7,905 nt of DNA from RUG563 sp045590215. Lineage in GTDB: Bacteria > Bacillota > Clostridia > Christensenellales > Aristaeellaceae. Below the pieces are notes generated by a model. That model searched no databases and had not been told where the DNA came from. It was given only the letters and a program-made list of their open reading frames with translations. Every line of letters starts with the position of its first letter. Position 1 is the first letter of the stretch. Of the stretch, positions 1 to 5,609 are shown one piece after another. Both the position numbers and the translations under genes were made by a program. The stretch spans positions 1 to 7,905 of the forward strand of contig JAZNQO010000031.1 in assembly GCA_045590215.1 (NCBI GenBank), written 5' to 3'.

Positions 1-153
1 AAGGTACCCAAGTACATCGAGTTTGTGGACGCTTTCCCCATGAATGCCGCAGGTAAGGTTCTCAAGTACAAGATGCGGGAGGATGCTGCCAAGCGCTACA
101 ACCTGGTAGGCGACGGCTCCGATACAGCAGGCAATCCGGGAAAGAAAAAATGA
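1..153 (+). CDS. C-terminal end of an AMP-forming acyl-CoA synthetase (partial)
   Basis: Only the last 50 codons are present; the gene enters from the left edge and stops at TGA 151-153. The fragment starts with VPKYIEFVDAFPMNAAGKVL, which carries the conserved C-terminal motif of the adenylate-forming (ANL) superfamily: a Pro, then a short turn and Gly-Lys, here P13 and G18-K19 of the fragment. In this family the Lys is the catalytic lysine of the adenylation half-reaction. The enzymes activate a carboxylic acid with ATP and load it on CoA in the cytoplasm. The last 24 or so residues are a Gly/Lys-rich tail beyond the domain. GC-rich codons match the catabolic genes at right, not the AT-rich pair next to it. 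Chain-length specificity cannot be told from this piece. Confidence 0.85.
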   Translation, partial: KVPKYIEFVDAFPMNAAGKVLKYKMREDAAKRYNLVGDGSDTAGNPGKKK

Positions 154-190
154 AAAACCCGATTTGTGAGCAACCCAAGATCTGGTTTTT
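153..190. terminator. Possible bidirectional terminator between the acyl-CoA synthetase and PAP2 genes
   Basis: AAAAACC (153-159) plus GAT (161-163) can pair with ATC (180-182) plus GGTTTTT (184-190), with one mismatch (C160/T183) and a 16-base loop. The right arm ends in five T. Read on the minus strand, the stem ends in GGGTTTTTCATTTTTTC, a better T-rich tail, so it could also end the PAP2 transcript. The stem is AT-rich and interrupted, so confidence is modest. Confidence 0.4.
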
Positions 191-239
191 ATGTTTGGTT
201 ATGAACAAAGCCAATTCGACATGTTGGAATTTATTTAAC

Positions 240-884
240 TTACCAACTGATAATAGCACGATATATCAGCACAAGTCCTGTACTGAGCAAAGCACCGCCG
301 ATAATATCAGTAAACCAATGAACACCTGAAACAAGTCTTACAATTACCATAAATACAATAAAAGCAGTAATTGCATAAGTGACACATCGTTTGAGAACAT
401 CGTTTTTGATGCGGGTATCAAACTGCATTATTGCAGTCGGCATGACACACATCACAAGCATTGTCGTTGATGATGGATAAGATGCTTCCAAAATCCCATT
501 AATCAACACGGGTCTGTAATTTATGACAAGCACCTCAAAGAGAACGTATGCCGCCATAACAACGATATAGAATCCGCCAAGAACAAGGATACTATAATCA
601 ACTTTCAAGAGGTGTTTTCTCTTAATCCATTGAATAAGTCCGAGAGTGCCGAATCCCATCACAAACATAAGAGGCACCAGACCCAGCCAATCTGTGATAG
701 TATACAGGGACATATGCACACCTGTAAGGTTATGAACGAACTGGTTAATCGTTGCAAATCCAACAGATGATTCTTGTGGTCCGATTGCTTGCACATCAAC
801 AAATTGAATTGCTACCGTCCATAACAAAAATGCTAAAAGCATACATGTTGCAATGCAAAAGTTTCTCTGGTTTTCTTTTTTCAT
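240..884 (-). CDS. PAP2-family membrane phosphatase homologue with altered catalytic motifs
   Basis: A 214-residue integral membrane protein with about six hydrophobic segments (roughly 9-29, 61-85, 97-120, 142-153, 167-186, 193-212). The three PAP2 (phosphatidic acid phosphatase type 2 / acid phosphatase) signature blocks can be placed. Block 1 is YRP at 123-125, but the usual Lys seven residues before Arg is Glu117. Block 2 is YPSSTTM at 136-142, where the family normally has PSGH, so the His is Thr140. Block 3 is VRLVSGVHWFTD at 182-193, keeping Arg183, His189 (the phosphohistidine nucleophile in the family) and Asp193 but with Val182 for Ser. Family members dephosphorylate lipid phosphates such as phosphatidic acid or undecaprenyl pyrophosphate at the membrane. 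Activity is doubtful here, since one catalytic His is missing. The start has a moderate AGGTAGG site upstream. It lies 105 bases downstream of the XRE gene and may share its transcript. Confidence 0.85.
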   Translation of the reverse strand: MKKENQRNFCIATCMLLAFLLWTVAIQFVDVQAIGPQESSVGFATINQFVHNLTGVHMSLYTITDWLGLVPLMFVMGFGTLGLIQWIKRKHLLKVDYSILVLGGFYIVVMAAYVLFEVLVINYRPVLINGILEASYPSSTTMLVMCVMPTAIMQFDTRIKNDVLKRCVTYAITAFIVFMVIVRLVSGVHWFTDIIGGALLSTGLVLIYRAIISW

Positions 885-963
885 TTGTTCAACCTACCTT
901 TTTGTATTTGGCTCTCGCCTAAACACATTTTAAGGGAAGGTATGAACAACCACAAGAAACAGG

Positions 964-993
964 GTATCACAACGATGATACTCTTCGTATCAT
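964..993. repeat. Three alternating inverted GTATCA/TGATAC arms at the end of the XRE gene
   Basis: GTATCAC (964-970), ATGATAC (975-981) and GTATCAT (987-993) lie in a row. The middle arm can pair with either neighbour: a perfect 7-bp stem with a 5-base loop to the right, or a 6-bp stem with a 6-base loop to the left. The right-hand stem overlaps the TGA stop of the XRE gene (990-992). No T-run follows on either strand, so it does not look like an ordinary terminator. It could be an operator for the downstream PAP2 gene or an RNA processing or attenuation structure. Confidence 0.45.
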
Positions 994-1595
994 TGCCACT
1001 TTACGAGCATTAACACCTTTATTACCAAGAATATGAACAGAAATGTTGCTGCATACGGTTGCGAACTAATGATAAAAAGGAGTGCTCCAACTGCATTTAA
1101 TGCTAACGATATTTTACTTTTATTCTTCACCCAAAATGCTTGATAGCAATTTTGCAGAGCAAGGGTTAAAATTCCAGATACTATAATTCCAATTACAACC
1201 ACAAAATATGCCGTCCTCAAATATGGTGTAATTTCGGTAAGGGATAAAAGAGACACTTCCTGTATAATCGCATTTGCTTTCTGCCCAAAGAACGGCAGAA
1301 AGAAAAACATTGCAATACTACAATCGAGCAATCCAAATACCAAGTCACAAAAATGCTTTTCCTTTTGCTTGGTATCTTCTTCTGCTATGTTCAGCAATTC
1401 ATCCCCCGATAGCAGTTCATCAATTGTTACCCCAAAAAACTTTGAGATTGCTTTCAAAGAATCAATATTTGGATATCCTCTGCCTGACTCCCATTTTGAA
1501 ATAGCAGTTCTGGACACAAAAAGAACCTCTGATAGCCCTTCTTGAGTAAGTCCTTTCTGCTTTCGGAGTTCCTGTAATTTTTCGTTAAATTCCAT
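990..1595 (-). CDS. XRE-family HTH regulator with C-terminal membrane domain
   Basis: A 201-residue protein. Residues 6-61 form a Cro/C1-type helix-turn-helix, with the recognition region around LFVSRTAISKWESGRGYP (25-42) and the closing GVTIDELLSG (55-64), typical of XRE regulators in Bacillota. A short charged linker (65-82) leads to three or four hydrophobic segments at about 84-103, 128-147, 161-178 and 181-199, so the DNA-binding domain is probably tethered to the inner face of the membrane. Such proteins are usually repressors of neighbouring membrane or stress genes; the ligand or signal is unknown. The ATG at 1595 has a weak AGAAAGAG site. An extended -10 promoter lies upstream. The PAP2 gene follows 105 bases downstream on the same strand, so autoregulation of a two-gene unit is plausible. 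Codon use is AT-rich: TTA, CTA and TCA all occur within the first 23 codons, unlike in the catabolic genes at right. Confidence 0.9.
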   Translation of the reverse strand: MEFNEKLQELRKQKGLTQEGLSEVLFVSRTAISKWESGRGYPNIDSLKAISKFFGVTIDELLSGDELLNIAEEDTKQKEKHFCDLVFGLLDCSIAMFFFLPFFGQKANAIIQEVSLLSLTEITPYLRTAYFVVVIGIIVSGILTLALQNCYQAFWVKNKSKISLALNAVGALLFIISSQPYAATFLFIFLVIKVLMLVKWQ

Positions 1596-1652
1596 AATAT
1601 TTGCTCTTTCTGAACATAACCGACATACGGTAAATTCAAGTTTATCGCTTTC

Positions 1653-1682
1653 ATTCTATCACAGCAGTACACAAAACCGCAA
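1653..1682 (-). promoter_or_regulatory. Likely extended -10 promoter of the XRE/PAP2 unit
   Basis: On the minus strand TGATAGAAT (1653-1661) gives a TAGAAT -10 box with the TG of an extended -10. A poor -35 candidate, TTGCGG (1677-1682), lies 18 bases upstream and coincides with the arm of the hairpin at 1674-1702. Transcription would start near 1646, about 50 bases before the ATG at 1595. Confidence 0.45.
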
Positions 1683-1702
1683 GCCAAAAAAGCTTGCGGT
1701 TT
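1674..1702. terminator. Perfect 11-bp hairpin, terminator-like, with no clear gene to serve
   Basis: AAACCGCAAGC (1674-1684) pairs perfectly with GCTTGCGGTTT (1692-1702) around the loop CAAAAAA. On the minus strand the tail after the stem is TTTTGTG; on the plus strand it is TTTCGTTATTT. The shape is that of a rho-independent terminator, but no plus-strand gene ends to its left and no confident minus-strand gene ends to its right. It may insulate the XRE promoter, or be left over from a lost gene. Confidence 0.55.
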
Positions 1703-1962
1703 CGTTATTTACAAGATGCAAAGTGTAGGATAACTCCTTCCTTTACATCATACCTTCTGTGGGTGGTTTTTTATTGGGATTGTGTTTTTCATTTCTGCTG
1801 GTTTTATAAAATATCAATACGGTTTTTGCATTTCTGAATCAAATGTTCGGAATCTCTCCATCCATTCAGCTTTTCTAATTTGTGAATTGTATTTTCACGC
1901 TTCCTCCGAATGACATAATTTACACTCTTTGTGCAACTCCATGCTGCATTTCCCGAAAGCAA
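1703..1962. other. AT-rich gene-poor spacer
   Basis: With the flanking hairpin and promoters, bases 1596-2035 form a 440-base gap between divergent genes. The left part holds the XRE promoter and the hairpin at 1674-1702; the right part holds the promoter of the glycosidase-like gene. In 1703-1962 I see no recognisable RNA, riboswitch or mobile-element end, only the weak minus-strand reading frame listed separately. Confidence 0.5.
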
Positions 1963-1974
1963 TTGACCACTCAT
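1804..1974 (-). pseudogene. Possible gene remnant or chance reading frame, 56 residues
   Basis: From ATG 1974 a minus-strand frame runs to a stop at 1804. Its end is rich in Lys, Arg and Glu (RRKRENTIHKLEKLNGWRD, then a KCKN-containing tail) and reads more like a real protein C-terminus than most noise frames. There is no ribosome binding site before 1974, and the frame continues upstream through the promoter and into the glycosidase-like gene on the other strand, so an intact gene is unlikely. The terminator-like hairpin at 1674-1702 lies about 100 bases beyond its stop. I do not recognise a family. Confidence 0.2.
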
Positions 1975-1992
1975 GACAAAAAATGATATAAT
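1963..1992 (+). promoter_or_regulatory. Sigma-A promoter of the glycosidase-like gene
   Basis: TTGACC (1963-1968), an 18-base spacer and a perfect TATAAT (1987-1992). Transcription would start near 1999, leaving about 37 bases of leader with an AAGGAGG at 2019-2025. This settles the start at 2036: an in-frame ATG at 1973 lies between the -35 and -10 boxes and cannot be on this transcript. Confidence 0.75.
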
Positions 1993-2013
1993 TGCATCAC
2001 TAAATAAGCAATT
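1990..2013. promoter_or_regulatory. Candidate operator: inverted AATTGC/GCAATT over the start site
   Basis: AATTGC (1990-1995) and GCAATT (2008-2013) are inverted with 12 bases between, overlapping the -10 box and start point. A further GCAATT (1959-1964) overlaps the -35 box. The right arm lies in ATAAGCAA (2004-2011), an 8-mer that also occurs at the promoter of the enolase-family operon. Binding here would fit repression. The sequence is AT-rich, so chance cannot be excluded. Confidence 0.35.
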
Positions 2014-2035
2014 TCCACAAGGAGGATATTGGAAA

Positions 2036-3799
2036 ATGGAAGGCTTTAAGAAGTTTGAAAACTTCAAGCTGGCGGCCTATGTGTTCGCCTACTATCTGGA
2101 TAAAGCCGACGAAGCGGAAATCCAGCGGGGCATTGACTACTTCAAAAAATACATCCATCTGGATAAAGTGTATATCGAAAATCATCGGGGCAAGGTGGAT
2201 ATCCCCCAGGAAAAGATGCGCATGGCCAAGGCCGTTTTTGAAAGGAACGGCATCGAAGTTGCCGGCGGCATCACCTCCACCCAGTTCGTAAACGGCGTCC
2301 GCAAGCCGTCCTATTATGACACCTTCTGCTATACCGACCCTGCCCACCGCACGGAATACCTGCGCATTGTGAAGGAACTGGCCGAAGTTTTCGATGAAAT
2401 CATTCTGGACGACTTTTTCTTCACCGCTTGCCGCTGCGAAATGTGCATCGAGGCCAAGGGCAGCCGCAGCTGGCAGGAATACCGGCTGGATCTGATGGAA
2501 GAATTCTCCCATGAAATTGTGGATTTGGCCAAGTCCGTCAATCCCAAGATGAATTTCATCATCAAATACCCCAACTGGTATGAATCCTATCAGGAAACGG
2601 GCTATAATCCCGGCAAGCAGAAAGATATCTTCGATATGATCTATACCGGCACCGAAACCCGTGACCCCATCTATGCCGCCCAGCACTTGCAGCGGTATGA
2701 GTCCTATTCCATCATCCGGCTGCTGGAAAACACCGCTCCCGGCCGCAACGGCGGTGGCTGGATTGATCCCGGTGGATCCAGCGATAACATGAACGTGTGG
2801 CTGGAGCAGGCAAACCTTACCTTCTTTGCCAAGGCCAAGGAACTGATGCTGTTCAACTTCTCCATTCTGGTGGATTCTCCCCTGCTGCCACCCTTGGGGC
2901 AGGAACTGTATCGGGTGGATGCCCTCATGGGCAAAGCAGGCAATCCCGTTGGCGTTGCCGCTTGGGAACCCTATGACGGCGATGGCGAGGATCAGCTGTA
3001 TAATTACCTCGGCATGTGCGGCCTGAACGTGGAGCCCCATCCTGAATTTGACGAAAAGTCTCCCGTGGTGCTGTTCACCCAGTCCACCGCCCACGCCAAG
3101 GATGCCATGGAAAAGCTGGAAAAATATGTCCGCAACGGCGGCAATGCCGTGGTGACGGTGGGCTTCTTCCACGAAATGTATGATAAGGGCATCAAGGATT
3201 TCACTTCCGTCCGGCTCACCCATCGCCATGTGCTGGGCAACGAATACAGCATCAACCACGCCAACTACACCGACGGCCATTTCGCAAAGGGTGCGGAAAA
3301 AGTGATGTTTGAAGTGCTGGATTATAAGACCAACGCTTCCGTTGCCGATATTTCCCTCATCGCAGGAGAAGATAATTTCCCCATTCTGACGGAAGATAAT
3401 TACGGCAAAGGCCGCTTCTTTATCCTGAACGTGCCGGAAAACTTTGCAGACCTGTATAAGCTGCCCTTGGAAGTCATCCGTGGCATCAACAAGCACTTGA
3501 GCATGGGGCAGAGAGTATATCTTGGCTGCACGCCGAAATTCAACCTCTTCGCCTATGATAACAACGTGTACGGCCTCTATTGCTATCGCCCCATGGCAGA
3601 TACCTGCGAAGTAATCGTCCGTGGCGGCTGCAAGGGTCTTCGGGATATTGAAACCGGCCATGTGTATACCGCCAATCTCCCCCTTGCCACGCCCTGCCCC
3701 CGTGGCGATGCCACCTGTGTCATCGACGAGCCTGCCGAATTTGCATTCCCAGTGAAAATGTATCCCGGCACATTCAAATTCTTTGAAATTCTTGACTGA
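2036..3799 (+). CDS. Glycosidase-like TIM-barrel protein with GATase-like domain, function unknown
   Basis: 587 residues from the ATG at 2036, set by AAGGAGG ten bases upstream. No signal peptide or membrane segment is seen, so it should act in the cytoplasm. The N-terminal 300 residues read as a TIM barrel of glycoside-hydrolase type: alternating strands and helices, an acidic strand end EIILDDFFFT (121-130, Asp125-Asp126), a Cys cluster C132-x-C134-x2-C137 just after it, MIYTGTETRD (201-210) and GGGWIDPGG (239-247). Residues about 341-470 resemble the class I glutamine-amidotransferase-like (GH42 'trimerisation') fold: VVLFTQSTA, then LEKYVRNGGNAVVTVG. About 495-587 look like a beta-sandwich. 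I recall close relatives as uncharacterised proteins in Bacteroidota and other phyla, but cannot name a GH family. It converges on the sugar-acid-like operon and shares its codon use. Candidate acidic catalytic residues are Asp125, Asp126 and Glu207. It could be a hydrolase, a lyase or non-catalytic. Confidence 0.75.
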   Translation: MEGFKKFENFKLAAYVFAYYLDKADEAEIQRGIDYFKKYIHLDKVYIENHRGKVDIPQEKMRMAKAVFERNGIEVAGGITSTQFVNGVRKPSYYDTFCYTDPAHRTEYLRIVKELAEVFDEIILDDFFFTACRCEMCIEAKGSRSWQEYRLDLMEEFSHEIVDLAKSVNPKMNFIIKYPNWYESYQETGYNPGKQKDIFDMIYTGTETRDPIYAAQHLQRYESYSIIRLLENTAPGRNGGGWIDPGGSSDNMNVWLEQANLTFFAKAKELMLFNFSILVDSPLLPPLGQELYRVDALMGKAGNPVGVAAWEPYDGDGEDQLYNYLGMCGLNVEPHPEFDEKSPVVLFTQSTAHAKDAMEKLEKYVRNGGNAVVTVGFFHEMYDKGIKDFTSVRLTHRHVLGNEYSINHANYTDGHFAKGAEKVMFEVLDYKTNASVADISLIAGEDNFPILTEDNYGKGRFFILNVPENFADLYKLPLEVIRGINKHLSMGQRVYLGCTPKFNLFAYDNNVYGLYCYRPMADTCEVIVRGGCKGLRDIETGHVYTANLPLATPCPRGDATCVIDEPAEFAFPVKMYPGTFKFFEILD

Positions 3800-3816
3800 T
3801 TCTCCTCTCTCCTTTT

Positions 3817-3841
3817 GCCGCTGTGTCAAACGCACAGCGGC
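3817..3841 (+). terminator. Rho-independent terminator of the glycosidase-like gene
   Basis: GCCGCTGTG (3817-3825) pairs perfectly with CACAGCGGC (3833-3841) around a 7-base loop and is followed by TTTAAATT. It starts 17 bases after the TGA at 3797-3799. The T-run is short, but the GC-rich stem is strong. Confidence 0.8.
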
Positions 3842-3857
3842 TTTAAATTATAACGAA

Positions 3858-3894
3858 AAAACGCCATGCAGTTTTTGACGCTGCATGGCGTTTT
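3858..3894. terminator. Strong bidirectional terminator ending the enolase/SDR/RraA operon
   Basis: AAAACGCCATGCAG (3858-3871) pairs perfectly over 14 bp with CTGCATGGCGTTTT (3881-3894), loop of 9 bases. Read on the minus strand the stem is followed by a run of six T, ideal for ending the operon, whose last stop lies 8 bases upstream at 3903. On the plus strand it backs up the terminator at 3817-3841. Confidence 0.9.
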
Positions 3895-3902
3895 GGTATT
3901 GA

Positions 3903-4811
3903 TCAGAGCCTTACCTGATAAGAAGAAGCGGCATCCTTTTCCTTTTCTTTGGCTTCTTCCAGTTCCTTGTCCCACTTGAGATGGCGGTATTCCTCTGCAC
4001 GGGGGTCAGTATTGAACCAGTTGATGAAATCTTCATACATAGCCACCGTCCACTGGGTGTCAATCTGGGCTGTGGTGTAGGTTTTGCTTTGCAGGCGATC
4101 GAAGCCGAAAATATCCCGGACGTGGGATTTTTCCGCATTTTCAACCACCATTTCCGCATGCTGGGCAGGAATGAAAATCACGCCGCTCATGGTGCCCAGC
4201 ACCACGTCGCCGGGCATGCAGATGGCCTGACCGATGCGGCAGGGCATATTATAGCCCGTCATGACGCAGTTGCCAATGCCGGTGGGATCCACGCCCCGGT
4301 AATACACCTGCAGGCCGTCAATCTTCACAATCTGCTGCAAGTCTCTCACGCCGCCCCAGATCACGGCACCACCGTTCTTGGTACGCGTGCGAATGGCTGT
4401 GGACAGATTGCCGCCCACATAGGTGCCTTCAAAAATCTTATCATACAGGTCCACAACCACCACGTCATCTTCCACCAGATTATCAATGACCCATTGGTTG
4501 TAAAAGCCCTTGCGGCCTTCTTCGTTGTGGCCGATGTTCATCAGGGTTTCGTCAAGGTCGGGGCGTCGGGGCACCATCACCGCCGTCACCGCACGACCCA
4601 CCAGAATATTATCCCCGTGGCTCATGCGGAAATTGCTTTCCCAGTTGTTGCGATAGCCCAGATTCCAAAGGGGACCCCAAGCCTCTTCAAAGGTAATCTT
4701 CCGCATGCGGCGCAGCACATCCTGGCTCACCATGGGACGGCCGTCGGGCAGACGTTCGCCCTTCCACTGGGGCGTTAAACGAATGATGGTCTCTCTATCG
4801 TTGAAAAACAT
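3903..4811 (-). CDS. Long RraA-family protein, probable aldolase/decarboxylase of a keto acid
   Basis: 302 residues; start ATG 4811 with AGGAG seven bases upstream. Residues about 65-230 are the RraA / HMG-aldolase-like fold: ILVGRAVTAVM (69-79), VVVVDLYDKIFEGTYVGG (117-134), the active-site block GAVIWGGVRD (148-157) with Arg156-Asp157, and PGDVVLGTMSGVIFIPA (200-216). In this family the Arg-Asp pair binds the keto acid and divalent metal, and enzymes cleave 4-hydroxy-2-oxo acids to pyruvate or decarboxylate oxaloacetate; RNase E inhibition is a different branch. It is longer than the usual 160-230 residues, with an N-terminal segment (WKGERLPDGRP, 16-26) and a charged C-terminal helix (about 270-295). 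That layout fits a long subfamily I know mainly from Bacteroidota and Planctomycetota. As last gene of the operon it probably does the carbon-carbon cleavage. The substrate is unknown. Confidence 0.85.
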   Translation of the reverse strand: MFFNDRETIIRLTPQWKGERLPDGRPMVSQDVLRRMRKITFEEAWGPLWNLGYRNNWESNFRMSHGDNILVGRAVTAVMVPRRPDLDETLMNIGHNEEGRKGFYNQWVIDNLVEDDVVVVDLYDKIFEGTYVGGNLSTAIRTRTKNGGAVIWGGVRDLQQIVKIDGLQVYYRGVDPTGIGNCVMTGYNMPCRIGQAICMPGDVVLGTMSGVIFIPAQHAEMVVENAEKSHVRDIFGFDRLQSKTYTTAQIDTQWTVAMYEDFINWFNTDPRAEEYRHLKWDKELEEAKEKEKDAASSYQVRL

Positions 4812-4838
4812 ACCGTTTCTCCTTTTCTGAATGTTTTA

Positions 4839-5609
4839 TCAGGTCAAAACCAGACCGCGGTCTATACGAATACCGGAACCGTTGATGGCATTGGCCGGCG
4901 TGGAGCACAGATACCAGACCAATTCCCCCACCTCTTCCGGCTTCACCAGCCGGCTGCCGCCCAGCATGCCGGGGTTTCTCACTTCCACCGGGGAATTGAA
5001 GGGCAAATTTGGATTTCCGGTTTTAAATTCAATCTCACAGCCGCCCAGATCAATGGCGTTCACCGTGATCTTATCCTCCACCAGCTCCAGTGCCAGTTCT
5101 CTTGTAAACTGCCGGATGGCTCCTTTGGTCATGGCATAGCCGGCGTCAAAGCAGGTGGGGCGTTTGCCGTGAATGCTGGAGATGTTGATGATCCGGGATT
5201 CTTCCCCCTGCTTCAGATACGGCAGGCACTTGCGAACCGCATGGAAATAGCCGCCGATATTGATTTCCCAGATGCTCAAAAGGGAAGCATAGTCGTATTC
5301 ATCCACAAACATATTGGGCTGCATGGCGGCGTTATTCACCAGAATATCCAGCCTGCCATACTTTTCCACAATGGCCTGCACCATGCCGGTCAGCTGTTCA
5401 TCCTTGGTCACGTCCGCCTGATAGATGAAGGCCTCGCCGCCTTCCGCTTCAATAGCTGCCAGCGTCTTTTCCGCCATCTGGGGATTGGAATTGCAGTTGA
5501 TGCAGCATTTGACGCCGTTGCGGCACAGAACCTTCACCACGCCTGCGCCTACACCCTTGCCGCTTCCGGTTACCAGTGCCACCCTGTTTTCACTCTTCTG
5601 AGCGCACAT
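4839..5609 (-). CDS. Classical SDR-family NAD(P)-dependent dehydrogenase, catalytically intact
   Basis: 256 residues from ATG 5609, chosen because AAGGGAGG (5617-5624) lies seven bases upstream; an in-frame GTG at 5633 has no such site. All classical SDR marks are present: TGSGKGVG at 14-21 (cofactor glycines), D66 in QADV, NNAA at 92-95, Asn117, SS at 144-145, Tyr158 and Lys162 in GYAMTKGA. The protein should oxidise or reduce a hydroxyl/keto group with a nicotinamide cofactor in the cytoplasm; NAD versus NADP preference is unclear (NCNSN after strand 2). The insert around 197-215 (KTGNPNLPFNSPVEVRNPGM) would form the substrate-binding loop. The gene overlaps the end of the upstream degenerate SDR gene by 20 bases, so translation is probably coupled, and the RraA gene follows after 27 bases. 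Confidence 0.93.
   Translation of the reverse strand: MCAQKSENRVALVTGSGKGVGAGVVKVLCRNGVKCCINCNSNPQMAEKTLAAIEAEGGEAFIYQADVTKDEQLTGMVQAIVEKYGRLDILVNNAAMQPNMFVDEYDYASLLSIWEINIGGYFHAVRKCLPYLKQGEESRIINISSIHGKRPTCFDAGYAMTKGAIRQFTRELALELVEDKITVNAIDLGGCEIEFKTGNPNLPFNSPVEVRNPGMLGGSRLVKPEEVGELVWYLCSTPANAINGSGIRIDRGLVLT

Noticed and set aside
62..259. Minus-strand 65-codon frame across the end of the acyl-CoA synthetase gene
   Set aside because: It overlaps two real genes, has no ribosome site and has an unconvincing composition.
1973..2035. Earlier in-frame ATG at 1973 giving a 608-residue glycosidase-like protein
   Set aside because: It lies between the -35 and -10 boxes of the promoter, and the strong ribosome site belongs to the ATG at 2036.
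2000..3835. Very long open frame (about 611 codons) on the minus strand opposite the glycosidase-like gene, with similar ones opposite the other catabolic genes
   Set aside because: They are in the same codon register as the real genes and stay open only because those genes avoid TTA, CTA and TCA. Their products are low-complexity His/Gly/Ala-rich and lack ribosome sites.
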